Below are positions 1-13,200 of a stretch of 64,000 nucleotides of DNA, piece by piece. The notes under the pieces were generated by a model. That model made no database searches, was not told the DNA's origin, and saw only the letters and a program-made list of their open reading frames with translations. Source of the DNA: Sipunculus nudus (Eukaryota; Annelida; Sipuncula; Golfingiida; Sipunculidae). Both the position numbers and the translations under genes were made by a program. Where the stretch lies: positions 91,906,723 to 91,970,722 of the forward strand of contig CM049309.1 in the NCBI GenBank assembly GCA_026874595.1, written 5' to 3'. Position 1 is the first letter of the stretch; every line of letters starts with the position of its first letter.

Positions 1-66
1 CCCAAATACGACAACAGAAATAAACTCATCAACCCCTATAAACCTCTCCGGTCTATACAGCATACA

Positions 67-404
67 GGTGGGGCAGGCGTAATGACCTCTGGTGGGGCAG
101 GCGTAATGATCTGTGGTGGGGCAGGCGTAATGATCTGTGGTGGGGCAGGCGTAATGATCTGTGGTGGGGCAGGCTTAATGATCTGTGGTGGGGCAGGCGT
201 AATGATCTGTGGTGGGGCAGGCGTAATGATCTGTGGTGGGGCGGGCGTAATGATCTCTAGTGGGGCGGGCGTAATGATCTGTGGTGGGGCAGGCGTAATG
301 ATCTGTGGTGGGGCGGGCGTAATGATCTGTGGTGGGGCAGGCGTAATGAACTGTGGTGGGGCAGGCGTAATGATCTGTGGTGGGGCAGGCGTAATGATCT
401 CTGG
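67..404. repeat. 24-bp minisatellite, about 14 copies
   Basis: The unit is GGTGGGGCAGGCGTAATGATCTGT with a few point changes, in head-to-tail copies. Because 24 is divisible by three, frames stay open on both strands and give artificial glycine-rich or histidine-rich reading frames. No start context, splice signal or protein family supports coding. Confidence 0.95.
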
Positions 405-1888
405 TCTTTATTGCATTTGCTTTAGTAGGAAATCTATACACGGTCGACATTCGCTAATAGGATATATTTCCTACCCAACAATATATTATTAATTAATCTC
501 AAAGTCACCACCTATATAGGGCGTATGCCCAACATAAAGCACATACAGACAGAGTCTGCTTTACAACACGTCAGCCTAAGGGAGTTGACGGTTCCACGTA
601 TATACCTTGTCGTCATATTCACTTTTGTGTATAATTACTGCAACCTTTAACTGTCTGTTGAGCAAGGTAACAATTCATTTACAGGTATTTTCAAGTGTTA
701 TTTTCTGTGGTAAACTGTCATTTAACAGCTATACACTAGTTTTAGCACCTTTCCATGCCTTCAGGTCACGCATTTCGAGTCTCTGCTATTTCCTTAATAC
801 ACAGGTTATAATACGCAAGACTGAATACGGATATAACAATAACGTATATATACATATATTATTCTTGAGTGAGATATTATACGGTCCTCGAATCGGACCG
901 TCATATATATATATACAAGTACGCTAATCTTCTTCTGTGGAACGGTAATTGCAAAGGATCTTTATTTGAAATTCTGATGTCAAAACTTAGGCAACAGACG
1001 TAAACACGCTCTTCTGAGGTGTATCCGCGTGCATGCAGGTAATACGTCTCTATAGTGATGGACCATTTTTGCATCTCTGGCATATGAAAAAAATAGCTTT
1101 AATGAGTCATGCATTTTAAATTGCAGGGTCAGTTAAATGGTAAGTAGTGCGCGTGACATTATTTTATCTATAGTGACTGTGACCAATACCACAATATATA
1201 GTTTAAGGGATCAGTCAAGGCAATGCCAACAGCTTCATGAATGTTACATGGGCTTTGCGAGTATAGGATCACGTGATTGTAATGCTGTACTGGTGGTTAC
1301 CAATCTGTTATAATATTGATCAATGGCAGGTTGGACATTCCCGTCTCGGTAAGCCGACCAGGTCAGGGACTGTGACCTCGTCCTTAATGACTCATCGTAG
1401 AGACGTGATCCAGTCACGGTCCAGTAAACCGGGGTAACCAATCGTTACACAAGTTCTGAGACCCCCAGCAGTGAATAAAGTAATGTAAACACACGTCTGT
1501 AGTGTCACACGGTACACATCAACGTTGTACAGCGTATATTATCATCAGATAAATGTAACAACAATTGTTTGTTAACCCCATGATATCCGCAGTCGTTACA
1601 TACCTGCGTTCTTGCACAGATCTTCAGAATCTTGCAGGTCTGGGGGAACCTGGGTGCAAAGCTCTGTGCATCGATGTTCAAATAACACGTAGTCATGCGA
1701 TTGAAATTGATTGGTGTGATTAAGAAAGCGTAGTTATATCTAATACTCCATGAACAACAAAGATATGACATTTCGTTGTGATGATTAGTTGATTACTTCA
1801 CAAGACCCCATCGCTTCACCAGTCCCCATTCACCGTTTAATCCTTATGGAAAGTACAAATTCTTTCGTGTTATCTCCTGGACCAATGA

Positions 1889-1889
<1 letters not shown>
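405..1889. other. Unassigned intergenic sequence
   Basis: No exon, RNA gene or repeat structure that I can support was seen here. The sequence is AT-rich with short spurious reading frames only. Confidence 0.5.

Positions 1890-1973
<84 letters not shown>
1890..1973. repeat. (TA)n microsatellite
   Basis: About 84 bases of uninterrupted TA dinucleotides. They translate as artificial Tyr-Ile repeats on both strands. Confidence 0.97.
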
Positions 1974-1974
<1 letters not shown>

Positions 1975-3020
1975 GGACTGTGAATTTATACAAAAGTCCA
2001 TTGGTCAATTGTGTTATCGATTTGTCCTGATGTGGCATACCTTCAGGCACGCCACATCAGTAAGAAATGCCATATATCCATACTAAAAGAAAACTCGACA
2101 ATAATTAATTTTGATCACCACCTTTTCCTACGTAGTGCGCCCTATACTAATTTTATTTTATCAACACACAAATATAATGACTCCGCCTTTTATCATAACA
2201 TGCAGCATGATAAGACAAGGATGATGTAATAAAATGGACCGAAGGCTCAGCATTGATGCGATCACGGAAATAAAACCGATCACGTCACTGCACGGCCGTT
2301 ACATCATCATCTGTTATCTCCGTGGATTGAGTAGTGAAGTGATTAATGCAGGGTGAGATGTTTGAGCTTTTTTTTGACTTGTTATCGATGAAATATTAAA
2401 CTTTTATAACTATGTAAAACCACATTGCGTAATCTACACATCTGTATCTATGGTTAAATGGGTATACGTGTGTTATTGTTAACTGTTTAGGTATCAGATG
2501 CTGTATAACCATGGTCATGGTGCTTGATGTGTAATATTATATTTATAGTTTAATCTTCATAAATCATGGCAATATTTTAATGATGGTCTGTTAGTTATGA
2601 CATAACCAACCAATTTAGTCTCATCGTGTAAAAATTACGTTTGTCATATATATTTTTAATTAGGCTAAGCTTGTTTGCATGGTGGATGAGATAAAAATTT
2701 ATAAGGAAACCACAAAAAGGGCCAATACCATCGCGAGAGCAGGATTTTTTTAAATTGAATTATCTTCATGCAGATTTCTTTTTATTGCTTCAAATCTAAC
2801 CTTCATGCAATAGAATTTGAGACAAACCAAAAAATATTTTCCTGTTTTGTACACAACAAAAAGACATGAATGGACAGGAATGGATCCTCCGTCTGTATCA
2901 TGATCCGGGTCATCTCCAAAGCAATATAAAACACCTATTCACCTAAAGCCTTATCTTAACAAAAAGGAGGCAGGGGGCTGTCAAAATTAATTTATAGACT
3001 GATATCCTGCAAACAGACGG
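1974..3020. other. Unassigned intergenic sequence
   Basis: AT-rich single-copy-looking DNA. No coding, RNA or repeat feature could be supported. Confidence 0.5.
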
Positions 3021-3021
3021 A

Positions 3022-3051
3022 CATGCAGACAGACAGACAGACAGACAGACC
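3022..3051. repeat. (CAGA)n short tandem repeat
   Basis: A run of CAGA tetranucleotides, about seven copies. It lies just upstream of the larger CA-rich array. Confidence 0.9.
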
Positions 3052-3120
3052 GAACGATAGCAACGCGTGAGTGAAAATCTAAGCTGCGTTCTGTTGCTTT
3101 CAATCATTGTGTGAGTCACG

Positions 3121-3702
3121 CACATGCATATGTATGTACAGAGAGAAACCCAGAGACACACGCACACACATATATGTACAGAGAGAAACCCAGAGACACA
3201 CGCACACACACATGTATGTACAGAGAGAAACCAAGAGACACACGCACACACACATGTATGTATGTACAGAGAGAAACCCAGAGACACACGCACACACATG
3301 TGTGTACAGAGAGAAACCCAGAAACACACGCACACACATGTATGTACAGAGAGAAACCCAGAGACACAAGCACACACATGTGTGTACAGAGAGAAACCCA
3401 GAGACACAAGCACACACATGCATGTATGTATACAGAGAGAAACCCAGAGACACAAGCACACACATGTATGTACAGAGAGTAATCAAAAGACACACGCACA
3501 CACATGTATGTACAGAGAGAAACCAAGAGACACACGCACATACACATGTATGTGCAGGGAGAAACCCAGAGACACACGCGCACACACATATATATATACA
3601 GAGAGAAACCCAGAGACACAAGCACACACATGTATGTACAGAGAGAAACCCAGAGACACAAGCACACACATGTATGTACAGAGAGAAACCCAGAGACACA
3701 TT
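3121..3702. repeat. About 40-46 bp CA-rich minisatellite, about 14 copies
   Basis: The core is TGTACAGAGAGAAACCCAGA followed by GACACACGCACACACA and a TGTATG linker of variable length. This makes the period drift between about 40 and 46. All three forward frames and the reverse frames are open across it, which is a compositional effect of the array and not evidence of genes. Confidence 0.95.
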
Positions 3703-3803
3703 TGTGGCACGATTTAGGGTAGTACTTTCAAAACGAAAGTATAATGCTACCAAATACTGCTACTATATGTGTGTATTATTTTAACAATCACCTCTGGTAA
3801 CCA

Positions 3804-4400
3804 AGTCATCCCAGTCAGACCCCCTTTCCTGAGATGCCATCACAAATGGATGCAAACATCACAAATTTATTGAAAGGCCATACAGTAGTCTCTTATATCT
3901 ACCAAACATCACAAATGGATGTAAACATCACAAACTAACGAGTCATCCCAGTCAGACCCCTCTTTCCTGAATTGCCATCACAAATGGATGCAAACATCAC
4001 AAATTTATTGAAAGGCCATACAGTATTCTCTTATACCTACCAAACATTACAAATGGATGTAAACATCACAAGCTAACAAGTCACCCCAGTCAGACCCCTC
4101 TTTCCTGAGATGCCATCACAAATGGATGCAAACATCACAAATTTATTGAAAGGCCATACAGTATTCTCTTATACCTACCAAACATTACAAATGGATGTAA
4201 ACATCACAAGCTAACAAGTCACCCCAGTCAGACCCCTCTTTCCTGAGATGCCATCACAAATGGATGCAAACATCACAAATTTATTGAAAGGCCATACAGT
4301 ATTCTCTTATACCTACCAAACATTACAAATGGATGTAAACATCACAAGCTAACAAGTCATCCCAGTCAGACCCCTCTTTCCTGAGATGCCATATAGAAAA
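3804..4400. repeat. 138-bp tandem repeat, about 4.3 copies
   Basis: Near-identical units start at about 3804, 3941, 4079, 4217 and 4355 with AGTCATCCCAGTCAGACCCC. The last copy is truncated after about 45 bases. Each unit has an internal half-repeat, ACAAATGGATG(C/T)AAACATCAC. The third and fourth units are almost identical, so amplification was recent. Confidence 0.95.
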
Positions 4401-4430
4401 CATAACAAATTTATCGAAGGGAAATACACT

Positions 4431-4432
<2 letters not shown>

Positions 4433-4501
<69 letters not shown>
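4433..4501. repeat. Compound (CT)n-(TA)n microsatellite
   Basis: About 30 bases of CT repeats run directly into about 38 bases of TA repeats. Confidence 0.95.
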
Positions 4502-4504
<3 letters not shown>

Positions 4505-7500
4505 TAGATCTTTAGGATGATTAAAAATATTTCATGAGAAACGTTTCGGGAAGAAAGGGGGAAAGAAAACCATATACGTGCATGTCCCTATTATCACAAA
4601 TTATTACAGAGATCAGTGAATTTCCCGAAAACTCGGTGATAATTACAGAGAAATTGTATACTGGACAAAAGCAAACTCGGATGACACAATATTGACCTTC
4701 CTTATAGGCAGGAAGTATTGTCATGATTGTTGTTGTGTTACCTTTTATATCATAGCGGCCTTGAAGCCGGGGCTTTATATATCATGTTACTTCATGTGAA
4801 GAGAGTCATTATCATACTCCCATCCAACTTTCTGTGTACTTATACAGTTGCCTGGGAGAACAGACATACAAGGGAAAGAATTATTTATCATCTTCAAAGG
4901 AACAGAGCGGTTTATTTTCATTGATCTGTGATTCCTGTATTAACGTGTTATGCGCGGATGTCTTCCATTATACACGAACTCCTGTTCTTATATATTCATA
5001 CAATGCTTTACTAAAACATTAATATTTTAGGACAAAATCCCACATCCGCCATTCTTTTTATCTTTAATGCTGACTCAAATGGGAACGTAAGACCGACGAG
5101 TGAACAAACGCTTTATGACCGCGGGCTTGTGTCACCGTGCCTACACCTGGTCCTTATCAGTTTAATTATCAAATGTATACTGAACCGGAGATGTATAAAA
5201 AGTAAAAGTGTATTATGGAAGACATAACTCAGCTCTGAGCTGGCACATGAGATCAGAATGAGACAAAGGAACCTGTCATTTTCCGTAATGAGTGAATGTA
5301 ATTACACTTCCCCCGCGATCTCCCCGTGTCGTCTTGAGCTCTAACCGCGAGGTAAATCCCCATTAACGTCCGTGTACAGGTGAATGCACCGTCAAGCTGA
5401 CGTACAATGACTGTTTCCTAACCGGATGTCATTTGTGGATACGTCCCAGCATGCTCAGCAAAGCATACAACAATTTAAGCAGCGTAATATAAATAAAAAT
5501 AATGTGTACATGCCTCTATGTGTGCGGATGTTCCAGGAAAACGGTGATTTGCAGTGACATGAAATTCCTGATATCAACATTAATCTACATTTATTTAAAA
5601 AATACACTTACATACGCACACATTATCACTGGTACCCTTATCCCGGTTTACCCATGTTATTGACTACCACTATGATGTACCAATCAGTCATCATTTTTAA
5701 TAAAACCAATGAGTGATTCTGTGTAAATGTAAACACAAGCCCAGTTTATTAACTGTGGTAGGCCAAATCGGTAAACATTTCATGTTTTTGGAAAGGAAAC
5801 GCACCAAGGATTAATTATACTGTGAAGTTTGCCTAATCAGGAAGTACGCAAGATGAGGCATGATGTACGCCACAACAGGAATCGTAGTAAGCTGTATCGG
5901 GGTGTGTGTGAGGGTCTGTGAACGACATTGCCGTAACTCCACAATCTATATGTACTTGCACCTGTGTTACAGTTAATGACAATGTTGACTTTATTAAAGA
6001 ATATCCAAACAGACAAGAAGATACATATGATTTAAGCTCACATCTGTAGCAAGTCATTGAGTACAGGGTTCCGTATAACTGGTATAGCAAGTACATGTAA
6101 TAATATTCTATGACTTACAGCCAGTATGTCACATTCCAGGGATATTGCGTCCAGAACAATCACGTATATGGGGCCATGCTTACCGCAGACTTGCCTTGTC
6201 TTATTTGCATTGTCAATTACTTCACAAACACGTTAACGCATGTAAAAAGCCGGTGGTTTCACCGCAGGTGAATAGAGTCTGCATGCCTTCAAAAACTGTT
6301 TTTGTTTCCTTTCAGGGTCTTTGAATTTCATATGACTCTCTTGAACTCATGTGAACTTTATGAAGTGGTACATTGAGTGCAGCAAAGCCGACGGAACAGA
6401 TAAGATTAACGTGCAAGGATCTGCTAATCTCAAAGTTCCGAACCGTGTCTGTATGTGTACATAAATGTTTGGATTAAATACAATGTTCCCAGATAAATAG
6501 GCAGATGGTACAGCAGGGTATCGGGTTCTTTGTAGTGGCGAGGGTGTTCACCAAACTAGGGCGGGGCGGCCTCCGCAGACATAATACGCCAGATAAGAGG
6601 GGTTGAGCCGTACCAAGTCCCCGTCATACAAAAACGTTATCGGGTCAAAACAGGCGAAATGTTGGAGACTTTAAAATGCCTACTTGTAACATCATTACTC
6701 TATTCATATTGATTTTCACGTCATATCGGGGCGGATACATCGCACAGACTGCTGATAAACTATGCACTGGGCCTGGGGTGCGGAGAGGGGGTGGTTATTA
6801 AATGAAGGTGAAAAGATTAACAGGTGAGAGGGATGATCCAGGTATACTCCACATGGTAGTTAAACTAGATTTACATCCTGAAAGCTTTGGTGGATTTTAA
6901 TGTGATTAAGTGTTGTTATAACTGTTGGATGGCTGAACTCAGGGTCGATACTCCCAACGTAGTACAATATCTTACATAATAAATAAAGAGGCGAATCTTT
7001 GTCTGGCGCAAAATATAACCCTTTTTAAAATAGTAACATTAATTGATAAAAGTTTAAACTAACGAACGTCAGCTTGATATGAATTACGCATATTTTCCAT
7101 TAGCATTTGAAACAATAATGCCTAAAGTGTCTGTAAACGAAGACTGACATCGTAGGGTTACTAATGTGGTTAATTCACGACAAATAATCCAGCCTAATGA
7201 AAACTCACACCCTTGGGTTGTATACTTGGTCTAAGTCTCAATCAAAGGAAAATGTAATATGTAACACCACAAAAGAGGAGACTGAAATGAAATGTATATT
7301 CTAGTCATTCGGCCCTGGGACAAAGATCAGTTTAACATAATGGTTACTCATGTACAATATTACTCATCTTTTCAAAATATTACTTTCATTCGTGGAATAT
7401 CATAAAGGTCTTGATCACGTTGACTATCAATTTGCCCGTGGAATTTTCTTGATGATATAAAACTTCAGCATGTGTATTAGTTTGCAGTGTATTTTATCGT

Positions 7501-8460
7501 TTATTACCGTTTTGGGCTCCTGATAAACTATCCTTTATTTGTACCACATATATATGCTATACATATCATATTATAATTATCATCAGTAACAGATTAAGAT
7601 TTCGATCATGTTGACTACCATATTTGGATCGTTATTATCTGCACTTTCCCTCTGTATAATATAGCATCACGATTAACTATGGAAGGTTTATTCATTTGGG
7701 CTGATGCATGAGTGCTCCATGAGGTGCGCAAATATACATGTGATTTTAAGATCGTCGATTTGGATGCGATTACAGTGTGGAATATTTTAAGATTTACGGT
7801 ATTTGATATCAAGAAAATTATGTTATTCCTCAATTCAAAGTATTATATTCTTGCTGACAATAACTTGCTTTTTTATTTATAATTCTACAAATTTTGACTG
7901 ATTTAAAGAGTGTAAAACACAATGGTAAAAAAAATACCCTGATGTCCTCAGTGATTTACAGTTAGTCAGCTTGAAATGCAAAGATTCATCTGGACTTGTC
8001 TTTATGCAGATATTGCCCCCACATTCATATATTACCTTAACCTACTGGTATATCACTGAACATTTGTCAGGTGAATCAAGAGAAGATAGCAAGAGGACAT
8101 TAGCCAGAGGAGGACAAGAAGAAGCCTTGCACACATATAGGCTAACATAAAACTCACATTGACCTGACGAAAAACAGAATTTTAGAATTTTCTATCTCGA
8201 CCTTCGGTATGGCGAGTCACATTTCTGTAAGAACGAAAACAATGGGCTTAGAAGCCGTCCTCACACAGTGTTCTCACGACCGAACAACCAATTATCATTC
8301 AGCTGTTGTTTGGCCCGGCCTCTCAATGAAGCGACCCTGCCTTTGAACCATTTCGGGGAGGGGGGATAACATGCAACACCTGAGTAACATTTAATTAAGG
8401 ATAAATATGTGTTGGCATTCCACTTATCCCAAAATAAGGTAAATAATAAGCCTTTGACGT
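4502..8460. other. Unassigned 5' intergenic region upstream of the metalloproteinase gene
   Basis: I see no recognisable exon, RNA gene, mobile element or array in these 4 kb. Reading frames are short and have no family resemblance. Distal regulatory elements of the downstream gene could lie here but cannot be identified by eye. Confidence 0.45.
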
Positions 8461-8461
8461 A

Positions 8462-8468
8462 TGAGTCA
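8462..8468 (+). promoter_or_regulatory. Candidate AP-1 site upstream of the metalloproteinase
   Basis: A perfect TGAGTCA lies 363 bases upstream of the TATA box at 8825. AP-1 sites are typical of inducible vertebrate MMP promoters. One 7-mer is expected by chance every several kilobases on both strands, so the role is inferred from position only. Confidence 0.35.
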
Positions 8469-8561
8469 CGCTGGAGGATCTCCTGTGACACTGGATTTGC
8501 TCAGGCGTGGCGAGCGTGACTATGGAGTATGCCCAGGCCACTTCCCGCAACAGGAAAAGAC

Positions 8562-8569
8562 TATAAATA
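8562..8569 (+). promoter_or_regulatory. Alternative upstream TATA-like element
   Basis: TATAAATA occurs about 335 bases before the start codon. It could drive a longer 5' leader, but the TATA at 8825 is better placed for the assigned ATG. Confidence 0.2.
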
Positions 8570-8824
8570 CAGAAACCGATGGTGCATAGCACTGACTCCA
8601 GCCGGGACAGTCATTGAAGTAGGGAGACAGTAAGAAGATCAACCAGTATTTATAAAATTTCCTAGAACATTGGGATTAAATCAGCAGTGTAAACATCAGA
8701 CAAGAGTTCAGTGAAACAGGAACTTTTCGCGCAGTTATTGCTTTTCGAGTGGTTGGGTGCAGCAGAACACGGAACAGAGCGCTGTGCACCGCAAAGAGTA
8801 TTACTCATCGCAACCACAGAGGTG

Positions 8825-8832
8825 TATATAAG
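8825..8832 (+). promoter_or_regulatory. TATA box of the metalloproteinase gene
   Basis: TATATAAG lies 80 bases before the ATG at 8905. Transcription would start about 30 bases downstream, near 8855, giving a 5' leader of about 50 bases without an upstream ATG. Confidence 0.55.
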
Positions 8833-8904
8833 CCACCAGTCAGTGCTGCCCCATACAACCGGCAGTCTCCCACGGACATACACTCACTATCATAGACAGA
8901 CAGC

Positions 8905-10157
8905 ATGACAGCGCTTCGCTGTATGTTAGTGATGCTGGCCTTTGGGCTGGCAAAGCTTCAAGCACAGAATGCAAAAGAAGAAGATGATCCTTTCGTCATG
9001 GTATGTTGCTGCTTTGTTATCTAATGTAATCAGATTTAAACTATTTAAAATTCTCTTTTCCGATCTATTATTTTAAGCACTTTGTTGCCAAATTTTTAAT
9101 ATCACTCAATTACCAAAACAATTGTGTAAAATGCATATTTTTCTTTAAATTTAGCAATATTGAGACATATTGGAACAAATTGCTGTACTGAAAAATTATT
9201 AAATGTACCGATTGTATGTTTTCCAAAATTGGCAAGAAAATATAAAATATTACTTTCCACAAGTTACTTAAGCATCAAAGTGCTACTGTTTTCTTTTATA
9301 AATCGTTTCATAAATCTGAAGCCGATTGACTGGAAGTAAACCTTTTTATACATCCATAAATACAAATATCCAAAACTTTGGAATATATTGTCAACCTTGA
9401 CAGAATATCCCCAGATAATTCAGGCGTGCCCCGGTCCAGCGCATATATTTCTTCATGTGTACAATCATGACAATATGGAGACATCGCGAACACCGTGACT
9501 ATACACATTGAAGGGGAAAGTTTGATAAAAAAAAATACCAACAATTAGATGTTCATTTACGCTGCATTCAGAGATCCTTATACTTGTGTCATCTCAACGC
9601 ATGCTTACGTTATTACGACACGGGTTTATTGTAGGAATCAGTACCTCGTTTTTTTATTATGACAGCATCTCTTGTAAGTATGTGAAATCCGCTGTTTCTG
9701 CATCATATTGTGACGGACGTCAGATCAAAATCGACCATGTACAATTATGACTCTGAATTAATATATACAGAAATCTAAAGCTGAAAACTAGTATTTTTAC
9801 GTATGTCCCTTCGCATTATTTCAAAAACAAGATCAACTTTAAATTAAGATGAAGTGTAAATAGTTGGCTAAGTAAGGAGTGATGTGGACAAAATTTTTTT
9901 CAGTGTTTTCCACCTTGTATTTACATGACACACACACCATCACACATAGACAAACACACGTACATACACACACATATATATGTGTGTTTATGTGTGTAGA
10001 TATAACATATAAACTGTGATAGATACAAAGACACCTTATAGGGATGATTAATTTAGTTTTAATATTAAACTCAGCTATATATCTAACATTTTGATAAAAA
10101 TAAATAAGATTTACAGCATCTTAAACTATGATCATGTGAAACTACATCTTTGTTATC

Positions 10158-10206
<49 letters not shown>

Positions 10207-13200
10207 GTTCGTTTCACTTACAGGCCTACGGTAAGAAGGTTAAGTATTTCGGTGATTTAGGTACAGCACGCTAAAGGGCCGACACTCGGGTGACATATTT
10301 GTCTCAGTGGTTGGTTTCGTGCACGTATTTACACGCTAGCCGCCTTCAGACTGCCTTCAGCATTGTCTGGACCTGATAGGCACACACACTTACATTGAAA
10401 AAACTACCTTTTCATTCAGCTTTAAAAGTTTAGTTTAAAATGTGATTGTTTAGAAATAAATATAAGGCTTCGCTATGTCTGATTCATCTTTATTCAAATT
10501 AACCTTCCCGAAATGCTTCAGTTATCACATAACATGCCACATTACTCGTATTAGGAGCAAAATAAGGTTTGCTGTCTGCTCAGCGAATGCCACTGAGCGT
10601 ACAGGGGAATCGTGAATACCCCATGACTCAGAGCCCTGTGATAGTGGCCGGATGGTTATCCGTTCATGTACACACATGTATATGTATACCAAGAGTTACT
10701 GATCCCCGGCACACAGGCCACCTCTTTTACATATAAAGTTGTTTGCCTTAACACGGGCTTTCAGCTATTTATATTATTTTATATTTTTATGTGATTCATT
10801 CTGCATGTAGTTTATTCCGAAAAGCCAAATTTATATTTACTGAACACTATATACATGAATGTTTACAATAATAATCTTTACAATAATAAATAAATATGTG
10901 GATTTGTGTGTCACGTAAACGTTTATATTTTTACGCATGTGTTTGTGTGTCTAGTGTATACATGCATATATGTCTAGGTGTTTGTGATCCTGCATGTATA
11001 TATGTGTGTATTATTAGTGACTGAATGCCGGTAACAATGCTACTTTTCCCTCTATAAACAGAATTATCTGACCCATTATGGATACGCGGGTCCTTCTAAC
11101 CCTGACCCCAGGATGGAGGCCCTCACGAGCCCTGACGTCATTGAGAAGGCAATAAGGGATTTCCAGGATATGGCAGGCCTTCCAGTTACGGGTAGGTCTC
11201 TTGTTATACTACTGTTTATATCTATTTTATAACTGACGGTGGTGTCACTCAACCGTTGTCATGTAACTCCTCAATGGCCACGCCTCGGAAATGCCCATTT
11301 CTTTTAGTTGAACTGTCGGAACATACATCCTGAGAAATTTGACATTATTTCTTCAAGGGAATATCTGAGCGCAATCTGCATGAAACTTCATGAACTACAC
11401 AAGAAGGGGTAACACGCTGGTGAAAGGCTCTTGTCACTCATAACACATGCACACATACTAATACGTACGGGCACGGACATATCGCAGTGTACAATTTCAT
11501 GTATATTTATATTAATATTATATATGTCTATGTGTGTGTGTTTGTGAATTATAGCTTTGTTGTGACAGTGTTATCCTTGAACATTATAACTAAGTATTCA
11601 AATGTCTTTAGGATGGCGCAGTTTGTGCTATTGCCACCCAAAATGTGGGAGGCATAGGTTTATGAGCGGTATAGGCAAGTACAGGGTTTGTGTCTGGGCT
11701 GGCACTGCGTGAGACTGAATCATGATGAATGACCGACTACAAGTGTATCCATATCACATCACTCCGGGAGTCACAGCAAGGAGAGACGACAACCGGATTA
11801 CTAACCTAGTTTTAAAGATATGAGTTCAGATGTAGACTAACATTATGACTCAGGAACGAACACTATCATCCATGCGGCATGTATGTCATGTGTCATCACG
11901 GATGACTGACAGAAGTATATGAAGAAGTTCAAGTGTTTAGAGTCAAAGTTCAATCATCTGAACCACAGTGGCTGATGGAAAGCTCCTTGCGGGCAATATT
12001 TTGACATGTCAAATGCTGCATGTTAGTGTGAGCATGAGGGGATGACCAGTTTACAGGTTCCTAAATTCACGCATATTTTATTCGTAGTGTGATAAATCCA
12101 TTCACTGAACTTTCGTGTAGTAGGCGATAACAGAAAAAAAAGTTTTGACAGCCAAACGGTCATGTAATTTGCAGTTATATAGTACAATCAATAATAATGA
12201 AAAACCGTCAGAGCTGTATACACATCACACTTACAGTTAGAGGACGTTCATTCCACCCCTTTATCTTGAACTGCATCAGAATAAATTTTATCACCAGTTT
12301 TATTTAAATCTGTTTTGTAATGTTTGTGTAAAGTTGCTAACAATCAGACAAACACACGGACAGGGGTGACACGCATAGCCCCCACGGCTGATGTAATTAA
12401 CATCTTCAGGAAGTTCTCTTTCTAAATTTGATCAGTATAACTCGAAAAAGCATCCATTCTTATTTTTCCATTGCTTCCAATGATTATAATTAAGTATCAT
12501 CTAGGCTAAGTTTCTGATGTTCAAGGCATCAGACAATGCCAAGGTATATTTAACTCACAATTGAATGGATTTTCATTAACAAAATATATTCGCAACAATT
12601 TTGAAAGAGGGAAATATGCGGTCCCAAATCAAGGATAAATGTTGAAAAACAGGTTATTTAATAAACAGGCCGTGGAATCCTGTTTTGACAAGTCTCCAAC
12701 ATAATAGTCAATTAACCGCAGTATGTGATTTCCTGGAAAATAATTAATCTTCCCATTAATTGTTTAGAGTGGTTTTTGTTGTTCATTTATTTAAGAAACC
12801 AAATAAACCATATACATAACAAAAGCTGAGTTGATGGGCCAAATATTTGTGAGAGAACTTACGCAAGTTGTGGGTGTCAGGGTCTATATAACGATGTGGG
12901 TGTCAGGGTCTATATAGAACTGAGTGGAGGCGGACACCGATACCTGCCGAGTCAGACAGGTAGACCCGGATGTAACTCTGTGGTTTCAGCGTGTGTCACC
13001 AGACACGAGACCCGCAGTTAATTTACAAGAGGCTATTCACATAAACATATGGCCACAAAAAGTGCCCTGTGTCTGAGCGGACGGTCATTAATTCGGTACC
13101 TGGCCACAATGACTAGGAGCTGGTTTTCTCTCGACCACATATAAATGTTGTCTTGCGTAAGTTCTCTCACAAATATTTTGCCCGTCAATTCAGCTTTCGT

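Noticed and set aside
82-492. 136-codon Gly-rich open frame, with a His-rich frame on the other strand
   Set aside because: Both are by-products of a 24-bp tandem repeat, whose length is divisible by three. There is no signal peptide, splice site or homology.
2943-3784. Overlapping long frames on both strands (up to 225 codons)
   Set aside because: They come from a CA-rich minisatellite that lacks stops in several frames; the translations are pure repeat.
5833-6096. 87-codon Cys-containing frame on the minus strand
   Set aside because: No recognisable domain, no splice signals in useful positions, ordinary intergenic composition.
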